64,000 bases of DNA from Gluconobacter oxydans (lineage in GTDB: Bacteria > Pseudomonadota > Alphaproteobacteria > Acetobacterales > Acetobacteraceae), in assembly GCF_006539685.1 (NCBI RefSeq), contig NZ_BJNM01000004.1:62001-126000 (forward strand), written 5' to 3'. This document shows, one piece after another, positions 36,257-46,401 of this stretch. The notes beneath the pieces are model-generated. The model did no database searches and was not told the origin of the DNA. It saw nothing but the letters and a program-made list of their open reading frames with translations. A program made the position numbers and the translations under genes. Each line of letters starts with the position of its first letter. Within the stretch, counting starts at the first letter, position 1.

Positions 36257-36975
36257 CGTGCAGTCTCCACAAGCGCCGCATACAGGCGACGGTCGCCGGG
36301 GTCGAGGGAGAATTCGGGGTGCCACTGTACGCCGATGGCAAAACCGGGGCCTTCAAGCTCGATCGCCTCGATTGTTCCATCCGGCGCGCGGGCGCAGATT
36401 CTGGCCGCTCCGGGGTTACGCACGGCCTGATGATGCGAAGAGTTCACCGCCATGCGGTCCGCTCCCACGATCTGCGCAAGTTTCGTGCCGGGAACGATCT
36501 CGACGTCATGTCCAGGTTCGTGGCGCGGGTTTGGCTGTTCGTGTTGCAGGGTCTCGGGAAGGTGCTGGATCAGCGTGCCACCGGCTTCCACGGCCAGAAG
36601 CTGCATCCCGCCGCAGATGCCCAGAACCGGCTTGCCTTGCGCCAGCGCCGCCCGCAGCAGGGCCAGTTCGGCGGCTGTCCGGGTGGGGCGCGGGCTGGTC
36701 ATCGGGTGTGACGGCTCACCATACAGCGCCGGATCGACGTCGAATGCGCCACCCGTGACGATCAGCCCGTCCAGCCGCGCCATCAGGGCTTCGGCATCGC
36801 AGTCATAGCCCAGACAGACCGGCATCCCGCCCGCATCGCTCACGGCCGTCAGGTAGTTTTCCCGCAGCGCATGGAACGGATAGCGCGAGAACTGCCCCGG
36901 CCCACCGGGTTCATGATCCAGCGTCAGGCCGATCAGGGGCGCGCGGCGCGAAGGGGATGGACGGGGAAGGGTCAT
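36253..36975 (-). CDS. Class I glutamine amidotransferase-like (PuuD-type)
   Basis: About 240 residues with LGICGGMQLLAVEAGG (nucleophile Cys near residue 113), a late WHPEFSLDPG (catalytic His/Glu) and the family N-terminus PLIGLTLDHEPGG. It resembles gamma-glutamyl-GABA hydrolase PuuD, which breaks down the putrescine pathway intermediate. No other putrescine genes are near. Alternative starts are 36975 and 36987; the ATG at 36975 is used here. Confidence 0.82.
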   Translation of the reverse strand: MTLPRPSPSRRAPLIGLTLDHEPGGPGQFSRYPFHALRENYLTAVSDAGGMPVCLGYDCDAEALMARLDGLIVTGGAFDVDPALYGEPSHPMTSPRPTRTAAELALLRAALAQGKPVLGICGGMQLLAVEAGGTLIQHLPETLQHEQPNPRHEPGHDVEIVPGTKLAQIVGADRMAVNSSHHQAVRNPGAARICARAPDGTIEAIELEGPGFAIGVQWHPEFSLDPGDRRLYAALVETAR

Positions 36976-36993
36976 GCGCCGCATCATCGCATC

Positions 36994-37500
36994 ATGATTC
37001 AGGGTGAGACAAGGATTCAGACGGATATCGGCCCGGCCATGCAGATCGCGTTGCAGGCCGCGCGCGAGGCGGCGTCGTGCGGAGAAGTGCCGGTGGGCGC
37101 GGTCGTGCTCGCACCCGACGGGAATGTGCTAGCAGTTGCGCGCAATCATGTGGAAGGGGCGCATGACGCTTCCGCCCATGCCGAGCTGCTGGCCATGCGC
37201 GAGGCTGCCACGCGTTTGAAAAGCCCGCGCCTGACGGACTGCACGCTGGTCGTGACACTGGAGCCGTGCTCGATGTGTGCGGCCGCGATCGTGCACTTCC
37301 GGATCGGGCGGGTCGTGTTCGGGGCTTATGATCCCAAGGGCGGTGGCGTGGAACATGGGCCGCGCATTTTCGAGCGTCCGTCCTGCCTGCACCGCCCGGA
37401 AGTGATCGGCGGGGTGTGTGAACGCGAGGCGTCGGAGATGCTGAAAGCGTTTTTCCGCAAGCTGCGCGTCGCGTCGCAGAAGAGCCTTCCGGACGCCTGA
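36994..37500 (+). CDS. tadA: tRNA adenosine(34) deaminase
   Basis: The 168-residue product has the cytidine-deaminase zinc motifs HAELLAM (His/Glu near 58-60) and PCSMCAAAIVH (Cys near 91 and 94). It makes inosine at the wobble position of tRNA-Arg. No SD is visible before the ATG at 36994; the ATG at 37039 (MQIALQAAREAASCGEVPVG) looks closer to the usual family start. It is divergent from the amidotransferase, with start codons 6-18 bases apart. Confidence 0.88.
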   Translation: MIQGETRIQTDIGPAMQIALQAAREAASCGEVPVGAVVLAPDGNVLAVARNHVEGAHDASAHAELLAMREAATRLKSPRLTDCTLVVTLEPCSMCAAAIVHFRIGRVVFGAYDPKGGGVEHGPRIFERPSCLHRPEVIGGVCEREASEMLKAFFRKLRVASQKSLPDA

Positions 37501-37618
37501 ATTCACAGTCCGTCATGAACTTACGGATGTTTCACACGCCGGTCAGCTTGCGGAACGGGAACGGGGTCCATAGTTCAACGCTATAGCCATGATGTTTTCG
37601 TAACCAGTCGGGATTGAC

Positions 37619-39178
37619 ATGACCTCACGTTTTCGCGCCTCCCTCTCCGCCCTTGCTGCCACCACGATGCTGGTTTCGGCGCCGTTCGCTTTCGCGGACA
37701 CGCCCTCGGCCGCCCCCCAGGCCGGTGCCACGACAGCCGCCAGCGGAGCCATCAAGCCGCAGACGGGCGTTCAGACGCTTCCCAACTTCGTCAACCTCGT
37801 CAAACAGGTGAAGCCCGCCGTCGTCTCCATCACGTCGCACATCAAGGCGGATGTGGCCGATGAAGAGGAAAACGGCCCGGGCGGTGGCGGCGGGCAGGGC
37901 GGCGGCATGCCGTTCCCGTTCCCCTTCCCGTTCCAGATGATGCCGCAGCAGCAGCCCAACCGCACGGTCGAGGCCCGCGGCTCGGGGTTCATCATTTCGT
38001 CTGACGGCTATGTCGTGACCAACAACCACGTCGTGAACGGTGCGACCAAGGTCACGGTCACGCTTGATGATGGCACGACGCTGCCCGCCAAGATCATCGG
38101 CCGAGACCCGAAGACGGACGTTGCCCTGCTGCGCGTCAAGCCGACCGGCAAGCTGCCGTTCATCGAACTGGGCGATTCCGATGAGGTCCAGCCGGGCGAA
38201 TGGGTCATCGCCGTGGGCAATCCTTACGGTCTGGGCGGCACGGTGACGGCAGGTATCGTCTCCGCGCTGGGTCGTGACCTGCATTCTGGTGCCTATAACG
38301 ACTTCATCCAGGTCGATGCGCCGATCAATCACGGCAACTCGGGTGGTCCGCTGTTTACGCAGGACGGCAAGGTCGTGGGCATCAATTCCATGATCATCTC
38401 GCCGAACGGCGGTGGCTCGATCGGTATCGGCTTTGCGATCCCGTCCGACACCGTGAAATCCGTCGTGAGCCAGCTTGAAAAGACCGGCCATGTCACGCGC
38501 GGCTATCTTGGCATTGAAGGGCAAGACATCTCGCCGACCATGGCGCAGGCCCTGAACCTCCAGTCCCCGGAACCCGGTGCTCCGCCGCGTGGCACGCTGG
38601 TGGCTTCCGTCTCCAAGGGCAGCCCCGCCGAGAAGGCCGGCATCAAGAGCGGTGACGTCGTGACCACGCTCAACGGAAAGCCGATCAAGAACGGGCACGA
38701 TCTGGCAGTAAAGGTCGTCTCCATCGCGCCGGGCACGCCCGCGACGCTCGGACTGCTGCGTGACAGCAAGCCGATGACGGTGAACTTCACGGTCGGCAAC
38801 CTGTCCGCCCAGGATCACTCTTCGGGCGATGCGACCGACAGCGCACAGTCCGGTGCAGGCAAGCTGGGTGTGTCCCTGGCCTCGCTGACACCGCGGGCGC
38901 GTCAGGAACTGGGTCTCGATGACAGCGTGCAGGGCGCAGTCGTGGCCGATGTCGTGCAGGGTTCCCCGGCCGATCAGTCCGGTATCCGCCCGGGCGACAT
39001 CATCGTCGCCGTTGGCAACCACGTCACGCCGTCGCCCAAGGCCGTGGTGGCGCAGGTGCACGAGGCGCTGGGCCGCAAGCAGCCGCCGCTCCTGCGGATC
39101 CTGCGTGACGGACAGCAGCTCTTCGTCGCTGTCTCCCCGAACGGTTCGGACGACGACAGCTCCGATGACGGCCAGTAA
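37619..39178 (+). CDS. Do-like serine endoprotease, two PDZ domains
   Basis: 519 residues with a signal peptide (cleavage near AFAD, residue 27), an acidic/glycine-rich stretch, then the protease with triad His137 (TNNHVVNG), Asp167 (KTDVALLRV) and Ser241 (HGNSGGPLF), and two PDZ domains (about 290-385 and 415-510). This is the DegP/DegQ/MucD layout. It should act as a periplasmic protease and chaperone. It is separate from the 5370 protease, which has one PDZ and a membrane anchor. Confidence 0.93.
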   Translation: MTSRFRASLSALAATTMLVSAPFAFADTPSAAPQAGATTAASGAIKPQTGVQTLPNFVNLVKQVKPAVVSITSHIKADVADEEENGPGGGGGQGGGMPFPFPFPFQMMPQQQPNRTVEARGSGFIISSDGYVVTNNHVVNGATKVTVTLDDGTTLPAKIIGRDPKTDVALLRVKPTGKLPFIELGDSDEVQPGEWVIAVGNPYGLGGTVTAGIVSALGRDLHSGAYNDFIQVDAPINHGNSGGPLFTQDGKVVGINSMIISPNGGGSIGIGFAIPSDTVKSVVSQLEKTGHVTRGYLGIEGQDISPTMAQALNLQSPEPGAPPRGTLVASVSKGSPAEKAGIKSGDVVTTLNGKPIKNGHDLAVKVVSIAPGTPATLGLLRDSKPMTVNFTVGNLSAQDHSSGDATDSAQSGAGKLGVSLASLTPRARQELGLDDSVQGAVVADVVQGSPADQSGIRPGDIIVAVGNHVTPSPKAVVAQVHEALGRKQPPLLRILRDGQQLFVAVSPNGSDDDSSDDGQ

Positions 39179-39203
39179 GTCAGGCGTCCGGGCAGCAGTC
39201 CCG

Positions 39204-39239
39204 AAAGGCGGGAAGGGTCAGACCTTCCCCGCCTTTTTC
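39204..39239 (+). terminator. Terminator after the Do-like protease
   Basis: AAAGGCGGGAAGG pairs with CCTTCCCCGCCTTT with one bulge, followed by TTTTT. Confidence 0.85.
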
Positions 39240-39304
39240 ATGTTTGTATTCCATATCGAATCCGGAATATGTTCGTCGTTCCGGATGGAATGGGATGTCA
39301 CGCA

Positions 39305-39508
39305 ATGGATCTGGCTACGGTCGTCGGCTGGATCGGTGCGATTGCATGGGCCGCGACCGGAGACGATGCGAAAATCAAGACCCGCTTCCGGGCGCTTTCA
39401 ACCCGCAAAAAGGTCCTGCTCGTTCTGGAGCTTGTTTTCATAGAAGCCGCAGCGACGGGATATCTCGTGTTCCATCACTCTTCTCATGCAACACGTCTCC
39501 TGCACTGA
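39305..39508 (+). CDS. Possible small membrane protein
   Basis: A 67-residue frame encodes MDLATVVGWIGAIAWAATGD followed by a basic patch (TRFRALSTRKK) and a second hydrophobic segment VLLVLELVFIEAAATGYLVF. Such a two-helix pattern is plausible for a real small protein, but no SD is convincing and the neighbour converges on the other strand seven bases beyond. Confidence 0.4.
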   Translation: MDLATVVGWIGAIAWAATGDDAKIKTRFRALSTRKKVLLVLELVFIEAAATGYLVFHHSSHATRLLH

Positions 39509-39515
39509 TCCGGGC

Positions 39516-40877
39516 TTAGCGCTCCGCTTTGCCAATCCGGTCATAGAAGAACCACACGCCCAGCATCTGCGAGAGCAGGATCGTCGCATTACATGCCGCC
39601 GTCGACAGACAGGCCCCCGCCAGCCCGAAATGCCGGGTCAGGACGTAAAGCGCGGGGAAATAGACCGTCATGATGGCCGTACGGTTCGTCATGAGGAACT
39701 TCACATGCCCGACGACGATCAGCAGCGGCTCTAGCGGGATGACCAGCAGGCTGAACACTGCCGCCAGCAGCATGATGGAAATATAAAGCGACGTGTGATG
39801 CACATGGACATGCAGCAGGAAGCGGAAAATCGTCGAGCCAAAGAACGCCGACAGCAGCAGAAGCGCGACTGAAAGTCCGCTCAGAACGCCGAACATCTTC
39901 CACGTCACGCGCTTGAGCCCACGCCAGTCCTGCCGGTCCCGCATCCGGACCAGTTCGGGATAGAGCACGGGCGAAATAAGCTGCGCGGGAGTGACAATCC
40001 CGTCGGCGATTTGGCGGCAGACGCGGAAGACGGCGGCCTCGGCCGGTCCCAGCCCGTTACCGACCAGCAGGGTCGCCACATGGCCCGAGATGTTGCCCAG
40101 CGTCTGGTTGACGCTTGCGGCGCGAGTGAACTGCCACATGCCCGGAAGCTGCCAACGCCAGTGCCGGAACGCCCGGAAATACCGGAACTGGAATTTCCGG
40201 TGCAGGATATCCAGCGCGTAATGGATGTAGAAGCCGTAATCGATGACGATCGTCATCGCCCAGATGAACAGGAAATATCCGAGCTTGAGGTGCAGCACAT
40301 AGCCCAGCAGGACGCCGAACGTCTTCACAAGGGCCGCACAGCTGTCGATGATCGGGACGAGATGGAATTTCCCCGCCATCCTGAGGATGCCGTTCGCCCA
40401 GCCTGAATACATCAGCGGACTGACGAACATGTACAGGTCGGCCAGAAACCGCACATGCGCGGACCAGTGCGCGGTGTGTCCGTAGATCTGCACGCCCACC
40501 AACCCGAACACGATGGCGCAGGCCGCCGAGATCGTATCGAGGCGGATGCAGAAATGGATCACCCGGTGCAGGATATCCGTATCACCATTGCCGAAGCTCT
40601 CGCTGCCGAAACGGATCAGCGTCTGCCAGGACTGCATCCGCGACAGAACCGAACTGGTCGAGGCCAGCGAATGGATCAGGATCAGCAACCCGAAATCGGA
40701 CAGTCCCAGCGCCCGGACAGCCAGGGCGATATAGATGAAGCTGCACAGCGCATTGGCGATGCGGCCGAGGGTGAGCACACTGACGTTTCGGAAAATGGAT
40801 CTGAAAACGGAGCGCTCGCCGGACATGCGGGCCTTACTGACCACAAAGCCCCGAAACTGTCCATGCTGCGTGGCCAT
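39516..40877 (-). CDS. Polysaccharide flippase-like membrane protein
   Basis: 453 residues with about 12 membrane segments and the RfbX/Wzx-type pattern: VSVLTLGRIANALCSFIYIA near the N-terminus, ALGLSDFGLLILIH, VNQTLGNISGHVATLLVGNG mid-protein and late LTRHFGLAGACLSTAACN. It probably flips lipid-linked glycan units across the inner membrane. Divergent from a putative glycosyltransferase that may belong to the same pathway. Confidence 0.8.
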   Translation of the reverse strand: MATQHGQFRGFVVSKARMSGERSVFRSIFRNVSVLTLGRIANALCSFIYIALAVRALGLSDFGLLILIHSLASTSSVLSRMQSWQTLIRFGSESFGNGDTDILHRVIHFCIRLDTISAACAIVFGLVGVQIYGHTAHWSAHVRFLADLYMFVSPLMYSGWANGILRMAGKFHLVPIIDSCAALVKTFGVLLGYVLHLKLGYFLFIWAMTIVIDYGFYIHYALDILHRKFQFRYFRAFRHWRWQLPGMWQFTRAASVNQTLGNISGHVATLLVGNGLGPAEAAVFRVCRQIADGIVTPAQLISPVLYPELVRMRDRQDWRGLKRVTWKMFGVLSGLSVALLLLSAFFGSTIFRFLLHVHVHHTSLYISIMLLAAVFSLLVIPLEPLLIVVGHVKFLMTNRTAIMTVYFPALYVLTRHFGLAGACLSTAACNATILLSQMLGVWFFYDRIGKAER

Positions 40878-40913
40878 GCCGCAGGGGGGAATGTCGCAGG
40901 CGACGGATGTTTC

Positions 40914-40941
40914 TTGACAGAGGGCGGTCAGGGATTATGAA
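40914..40941 (+). promoter_or_regulatory. Candidate sigma-70 promoter
   Basis: A perfect TTGACA (40914-40919) is followed after 16 bases by TATGAA (40936-40941). It would drive the transferase gene at 41076 with a leader of about 130 bases. Confidence 0.5.
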
Positions 40942-41075
40942 GAAATTATTACACATCTCGTTGCCAGGGTTCCTGCACACGAGATCTGGCAGCGATCCGT
41001 TTTCTCCGGAAGGCCACCCCACGAAAAAATGCAGGTTTCAGCCTGTTTTTTCAGGCAGGACGCATCTCATCAGTC

Positions 41076-42191
41076 ATGAAAATCGCCTTCATCTACATCG
41101 CTGAACCTTATCAGTGCTACCACACGGCCTCGGTTGCCAGCGCCCTGGCTGCAATTCCGGGGCATGACGTGGTGGAGTATTACAGCTTTCCGGAAACGGT
41201 GGAGCATCTCTCCCGCATCCGCCAGGCGCTGGACGTACCAGCCCTGCCGCTGAAGGCTTTCCCCAAATCCCTCAAGGCCCGCCTACTGAAGCGCGCAAGA
41301 CGGCTCGATCGGGAGCGCCTCGTGGTGCTGCGCGAGAACATTGTCGAGCTGAACCAGTATGATGCGGTCGTGGCCACCGAATACACGGCGGGTGTCCTGA
41401 AGGAGATGGGGCTTGCCGGTCCAAAGCTCATCCTGCTCATGCATGGCGCCGGGGACCGTTACGTTAATGACGAGCATCTGGTGCGGGAGTTCGATCTGAC
41501 GCTTGTGCCCGGTCCGAAGGTGGAGAGCTACTTTCAGGACAAGGGTCTGCTGCGTCCGGAGACCACGCGGGTTGTCGGCTATCCGAAATTCGACGTGTTC
41601 GAGGCGGTGCAGCGGGAAAAGACGATCTCGTTCGCCAATGGACGGCCGTTTGCGCTGTACAATCCGCACTACCAGCGCAAACTGACATCCGCTTCAGGCT
41701 GGATGATGCCGCTGATCCGGCGCTTCAAGGCCCAGAGCGACTACAACCTCGTTGTGGCGCCCCATATCAAGACCTTCCACAGGGGCTTCGGCATCCGCGA
41801 GCGTCAGCTCAGGCGTCAGCGCAGTCCGGAAGTGATGGTCGATACGGGGTCGTCCGCCATGCTGGACATGACCTACACGTCCCAGGCCGCGCTCTATATC
41901 GGCGATGTCAGCAGTCAGGTTTACGAGTTTCTGGGTATTCCGCGTCCCTGCGTCTTCCTGAACCCACGCAAACTGCCCTGGCGGGATGATCCGTATTTCC
42001 TGCACTGGACGCTCGGGGACGTGGTGGAGGATCTCGACGATCTCATGCCCGCCATCGCCCGCGCACAGGAGCGTCATGCGCTCTATCGCCCGGCGCAGGA
42101 AAAGCTGTTTCGCGAAACCTTTGGCGAGCCGCTGCTGGGGGCGTCCCAGCGTGCGGCCGATGCCATCGCGCAGTTCATGATTGCAGCATGA
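41076..42191 (+). CDS. GT-B-like transferase (CDP-glycerol glycerophosphotransferase-like)
   Basis: The 371-residue protein starts MKIAFIYIAEPYQCYHTASV and has ALYNPHYQRK mid-protein, then VDTGSSAMLDMTYTSQAALY and IGDVSSQVYEFLGIPRPCVF, the pattern of the CDP-glycerol glycerophosphotransferase/GT-B fold where a nucleotide donor is bound. Function in capsule or LPS decoration is likely; donor unknown. It ends only six bases before the sdaA gene, which converges on it. Confidence 0.7.
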   Translation: MKIAFIYIAEPYQCYHTASVASALAAIPGHDVVEYYSFPETVEHLSRIRQALDVPALPLKAFPKSLKARLLKRARRLDRERLVVLRENIVELNQYDAVVATEYTAGVLKEMGLAGPKLILLMHGAGDRYVNDEHLVREFDLTLVPGPKVESYFQDKGLLRPETTRVVGYPKFDVFEAVQREKTISFANGRPFALYNPHYQRKLTSASGWMMPLIRRFKAQSDYNLVVAPHIKTFHRGFGIRERQLRRQRSPEVMVDTGSSAMLDMTYTSQAALYIGDVSSQVYEFLGIPRPCVFLNPRKLPWRDDPYFLHWTLGDVVEDLDDLMPAIARAQERHALYRPAQEKLFRETFGEPLLGASQRAADAIAQFMIAA

Positions 42192-42197
42192 GCGCCC

Positions 42198-43556
42198 TCA
42201 GCATTCGGGGAAATTGACCGCCAGACCGCCGAGGGACGTTTCCTTGTAGCGGTGGTTCATGTCGCGACCCGTCTCGGCCATCGTGCGGATGACCTGATCG
42301 AGCGAGACGTGATGCGCGCCATCGCCGTGCATGGCGAGGGACGCCGCGTTGACGGCCTTGATCGCGCCGAAGGCATTGCGCTCAATGCACGGAATCTGCA
42401 CCAGTCCGGCCACCGGGTCGCAAGTCATGCCCAGATGGTGCTCCATCCCGATCTCGGCCGCGTTCTCCACCTGAAGCGGCGTGGCACCCAAAGCCGCAGC
42501 AAGTCCGGCAGCAGCCATTGAGGACGCCACGCCCACTTCGCCCTGACAGCCGACTTCCGCGCCCGAAATCGACGCATTGAGTTTGAACAGCCCGCCAATG
42601 GCCGCGGCAGTCAGCAGGAACCGGCGCTGCCCGTCGAGCGAATATTCGGGGCAGAACTCGCGGTAATAGCGCAGCACGGCCGGGATCACGCCCGCTGCAC
42701 CGTTGGTCGGTGCCGTAACGACGCGCCCGCCAGCGGCGTTTTCCTCGTTCACGGCGATGGCGAACAGGCTGATCCAGTCCATGATCCCGTGCGCGGTAGG
42801 CTGGTTGCTGCGGCTCTGTTCCTGAAGCCGCTCGTACAGCGCAGCCGCCCGCCGGCGCACGTTCAGCCGCCCCGGCAGCGTGCCGGAACGGTGCAGCCCG
42901 GCCTCCACGCAGTCCATCATCACGGCTACGATCCGGTCCAGATACGCCTCGACCTCGGCGCGCGGGCGCAGCACGCTCTCATTGGCCAGAACCACACCCG
43001 CGATATCGAGCCCCGTTTCCTGCGTGCGGGTCAGGAGTTCCGCACCGTTGGTGAAATCATACGGCATGTCGGGCTGGGCATAGGTCGCGGTTTCGGTCGC
43101 CTGTTCGGGGACGATGAACCCGCCGCCCACCGAACAGAACCGCGCACAGGCCAGCAGGCGGTCTTCGGCATCGAACGCCTCGAACTGGAGCGTGTTGGGA
43201 TGAACCGGCGGGATGGTCTTCGTGTCGAGGACGATGTCTGTTTCCGGATCGAACGGCGTGGGATGGCCCCTGAACGGGATCAGATGCGTCTGGTTCACGG
43301 AGGTTACGATACTGTCCGCCAGCATCGGATCCATCGTGTCGGGCTTTTCTCCCGCCAGCCCGAGAATGACGGCGCGGTCCGTCGCATGGCCCCGCGCCGT
43401 CCAGGCGAGCGAGCCGTAAAGCGTGACGCGCAGACGCGCCACGTCCGCCGCATGGGGCAGGGTGTCTGCGAAACGTGCGGCCGCGCGCATGGGGCCAACA
43501 GTGTGTGAAGAAGACGGACCGATCCCGATCTTGAACAGGTCGAACAGGCTGATCAT
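42198..43556 (-). CDS. sdaA: L-serine ammonia-lyase, iron-sulfur, single-chain
   Basis: The 452-residue protein has both domains: the beta domain opens [20 protein letters not shown], and the alpha domain has [20 protein letters not shown] and [20 protein letters not shown], with cysteines for a 4Fe-4S cluster. It turns L-serine into pyruvate and ammonia. Its ATG abuts the ltaE stop, so the two form an operon. Confidence 0.94.
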   Translation of the reverse strand: MISLFDLFKIGIGPSSSHTVGPMRAAARFADTLPHAADVARLRVTLYGSLAWTARGHATDRAVILGLAGEKPDTMDPMLADSIVTSVNQTHLIPFRGHPTPFDPETDIVLDTKTIPPVHPNTLQFEAFDAEDRLLACARFCSVGGGFIVPEQATETATYAQPDMPYDFTNGAELLTRTQETGLDIAGVVLANESVLRPRAEVEAYLDRIVAVMMDCVEAGLHRSGTLPGRLNVRRRAAALYERLQEQSRSNQPTAHGIMDWISLFAIAVNEENAAGGRVVTAPTNGAAGVIPAVLRYYREFCPEYSLDGQRRFLLTAAAIGGLFKLNASISGAEVGCQGEVGVASSMAAAGLAAALGATPLQVENAAEIGMEHHLGMTCDPVAGLVQIPCIERNAFGAIKAVNAASLAMHGDGAHHVSLDQVIRTMAETGRDMNHRYKETSLGGLAVNFPEC

Positions 43557-44621
43557 TCAGGCGGCAATCTCTGCAAGCAGTGCGTCAACGTCCTGCTCCC
43601 GCGTGTAAAAGCTCGGCACAAGACGGATGAGCGTGCCGGATACCCCTTCCGGTGTCGGCCAGCGATAGAAGGCGTAGCCCGCGGTTTCCAGGTCCTTGAC
43701 GAGAAGGTCCGGCAGGATGACGAAGACCTCGTTGCCCTGCGTCTCGAACGGAAGCTGTGCTCCGGCATGACGGCGCAGACCCTCGACGATCCGCTGCGCC
43801 ATGGCGTTGGCATGCGCGCTGTTCTTCAGCCACAGCCCGTCTTCCAGCAGGGCCAGAAGCTGCGCGCTCAGGAACCGCGCCTTGGACCACAGATGCCCGC
43901 TGCGCTTGATGCGCCGCTCGAAATCCTTCAGCGCCGGGCGCGTGCGTTCATTGACGAAGAACACGACCGCTTCCGCCGCCAGCGCCCCGCATTTCGTGCC
44001 GCCGAACGACAGAACATCCACCCCGGCTTTCCATGTCGCTTCGGCCGGTGTGCAGCCCAGATGCGCGATGGCATTGCTCAGCCGCGAGCCATCCAGATGC
44101 ACGGGCAGGTCCTGCTCATGGGCGATGCCGCACAGCGCTGCCAGATCCTTCAGGGCATAGACCGTGCCCCATTCGGTGGCCTGCGTCAGGGACAGCGCCT
44201 GGAGGGGGGGCTTGAGAATCCCGCCCTGCGCATTGGCCCGCAGACCCGTCCGCAGGGCCTCGGGACTCATCCGGCCATCGGCGGAAGACAGCGTGACGAG
44301 CTTGGCGCCATGCATGAAGAATTCAGGCGCCCCGCCTTCGTCATTGCTGATATGCGCGCTCTGGTCGCACAGCACCGCGCCATAGGGCGCCACGAGCGCG
44401 GAGAGCGCCAGACTGTTGGCCGCTGTCCCCGTCACGACGGGGAAAACCGCGACTTCTGCCTCGAAGACCTCGCCGAACCGTGCATTGAGGGATCGGCTGA
44501 GGATATCATCGCCATAGGATCCGACGCTGCCTTCATTGGCGCGCATCATGGCTTCCATCACGGCGGGGCAGGCGGGGGAAACATTGTCACTGGCGAAGTT
44601 CTTGCGTATTTCGTCGGTCAC
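43557..44621 (-). CDS. ltaE: Low-specificity L-threonine aldolase
   Basis: A PLP enzyme of fold type I that splits threonine (and allo-threonine) to glycine and acetaldehyde. Visible are NFASDNVSPACP near the start, the PLP lysine in LSFGGTKCGAL and HLDGSRLSNA. I use a GTG at 44621 because GAGG lies eight bases ahead and no SD fits the ATG at 44693, which would add 24 residues; 354 residues result. Its stop abuts sdaA. Confidence 0.88.
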   Translation of the reverse strand: MTDEIRKNFASDNVSPACPAVMEAMMRANEGSVGSYGDDILSRSLNARFGEVFEAEVAVFPVVTGTAANSLALSALVAPYGAVLCDQSAHISNDEGGAPEFFMHGAKLVTLSSADGRMSPEALRTGLRANAQGGILKPPLQALSLTQATEWGTVYALKDLAALCGIAHEQDLPVHLDGSRLSNAIAHLGCTPAEATWKAGVDVLSFGGTKCGALAAEAVVFFVNERTRPALKDFERRIKRSGHLWSKARFLSAQLLALLEDGLWLKNSAHANAMAQRIVEGLRRHAGAQLPFETQGNEVFVILPDLLVKDLETAGYAFYRWPTPEGVSGTLIRLVPSFYTREQDVDALLAEIAA

Positions 44622-44704
44622 GAGACCATCCTCAGTTCCTGCGGCCGTCACGGCCTGTTCGTCAGCGTAACTGAAATGACTGCCAGTTGTCATCCGGAGT
44701 GCCC

Positions 44705-45619
44705 ATGAGCATGTTGTCCCCTGAGAAGCCTTCCGAACCGGCGAAGATCATTGACGGCAAGGGCATTGCCCGCGCCCTGACCGATCAGGTGGGCCGCGAA
44801 GTGGCAAAGTTCGTCGAGCAGGGCAATACCATTCCGGGCCTTGCCGTCGTTCTGGTGGGCAATGACCCGGCCTCTGAAGTCTACGTGAAGAACAAGGCGA
44901 TCCAGACCCATCGCGTGGGCATGCGCTCCTTCATGCACATGCTCCCGCAGAGCACGTCGCAGGACGAACTGCTGGACCTGATTGCCCAGCTCAACGCCAA
45001 CCCGAAGATCCACGGCATTCTGGTGCAGCTTCCGCTCCCCGCCCAGATCGATCCGGTTGCGGTGACGAACGCCATTGCCCCGCACAAGGACGTGGACGGT
45101 CTGGGTGAGGTCAATGCCGGCCGCTTGTCGCTCGGGATCGACGGGATCGTGCCTTGTACTCCGCTGGGCTGCCTGATGCTGCTCCAGTCCGTGCACAAGG
45201 ATATGACCGGCATGCACGCCGTGGTGATCGGCGCGTCCAACCTTGTGGGCAAGCCGATGGCGCAGCTCCTGCTCAAGGAGAACTGCACGGTCACGGTCGC
45301 GCATATCCATACGCGCAACACGAAGGAACTGGCCCGGGAAGCGGACATTCTGGTCGTGGCAACCGGCAAGAGCGAACTGGTCCGTGGCGACTGGATCAAG
45401 CCGGGCGCGACCGTAATCGATGTCGGCATCACCCGGGTCCCGGCCGAGAATGGCAAGACCCGTCTGGTGGGTGACGTGGCATTCGACGAGGCGTTCCCGA
45501 TCGCCGGTCACATCACCCCGGTTCCGGGTGGTGTGGGTCCGATGACGATCGCCTGCCTGCTGCACAATACGCTTCAGGCCGCCCGTGCGACGCAGGCCGT
45601 CGCGGACGCGTCTTCATGA
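44705..45619 (+). CDS. folD: Methylenetetrahydrofolate dehydrogenase / cyclohydrolase
   Basis: The 304-residue enzyme has [18 protein letters not shown] (with the catalytic Lys), LVQLPLP, and the NADP-binding [20 protein letters not shown]. It interconverts methylene-, methenyl- and formyl-THF. The ATG follows GGAG at five bases. It overlaps metF by ATGA. Confidence 0.94.
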   Translation: MSMLSPEKPSEPAKIIDGKGIARALTDQVGREVAKFVEQGNTIPGLAVVLVGNDPASEVYVKNKAIQTHRVGMRSFMHMLPQSTSQDELLDLIAQLNANPKIHGILVQLPLPAQIDPVAVTNAIAPHKDVDGLGEVNAGRLSLGIDGIVPCTPLGCLMLLQSVHKDMTGMHAVVIGASNLVGKPMAQLLLKENCTVTVAHIHTRNTKELAREADILVVATGKSELVRGDWIKPGATVIDVGITRVPAENGKTRLVGDVAFDEAFPIAGHITPVPGGVGPMTIACLLHNTLQAARATQAVADASS

Positions 45620-46368
45620 CCCGCGTTTCGGTCGAGCTGGTTCCGCGCTCCCCCGAGGCCCTGCTGACGGATGTGCAGACCGTCCGCGACGTTCTGCCGC
45701 AGGTCCGCACGCTGAACGTTCCGGATCTGATGCGTTTTGATCTGCGCAGCTACGACGCCGCTTCGCTGGTCACCAAGCAGGCGCCGTTCGAGGTCATCCC
45801 GCATATCCGCGCCGTCGATATCGCGCCGGGCGCACCGCTGCCGGGCGCGGACCGTCCGGAACTGACCTCCATCCTCGTGGTCGCCGGCGATCCTCCATCG
45901 GCCGGTAGCGACTGGAAGGTCTATCCCAACACATCCGCCCAGATCATCGAGCGCTACCGTCGTGAAGCGCCGCATCTGAAGGTCTATGCGGTATTCGACC
46001 CCTATCGCCGCGCCCCGTATCAGGAACTCGAGGACATCGCCCGCAAGCGCGACGCCGGGGCCTGCGGGTTCTTCACGCAGCCGCTGTTCGATATTCCGAT
46101 GCTCGAATACTGCATGGACTGGCTGCGGGACGACACGGTGTTCTGGGGCATTTCTCCCGTTCTGGGCGATAAATCCCGCCGTTACTGGGAGCGCGTTAAC
46201 CATGTGGTCTTCCCGCGTGACTACGATGGAACGCTGGAGGGCAACATCGCTTTTGCGCGCCGGATGCTGGATGTCATCCGCGGGAAAAACGACAACGCCT
46301 ATCTGATGCCCCTGAAAGTTGATCTGGCATCCTATCTGGGAGCGCTTGACGACATTATAACGGGGTAA
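45616..46368 (+). CDS. metF: Methylenetetrahydrofolate reductase-like protein
   Basis: The 250-residue product has [12 protein letters not shown] at the start (like the SFEFFPP catalytic strand), [22 protein letters not shown] and [17 protein letters not shown]. It is clearly shorter than the usual ~295 residues and divergent, but the fold pattern and coupling to folD support a role making 5-methyl-THF. Another single-carbon flavin reductase cannot be excluded. Confidence 0.78.
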   Translation: MTRVSVELVPRSPEALLTDVQTVRDVLPQVRTLNVPDLMRFDLRSYDAASLVTKQAPFEVIPHIRAVDIAPGAPLPGADRPELTSILVVAGDPPSAGSDWKVYPNTSAQIIERYRREAPHLKVYAVFDPYRRAPYQELEDIARKRDAGACGFFTQPLFDIPMLEYCMDWLRDDTVFWGISPVLGDKSRRYWERVNHVVFPRDYDGTLEGNIAFARRMLDVIRGKNDNAYLMPLKVDLASYLGALDDIITG

Positions 46369-46401
46369 CATCGAACCACCGAAACGGAGGGTCCGCCCCG
46401 G

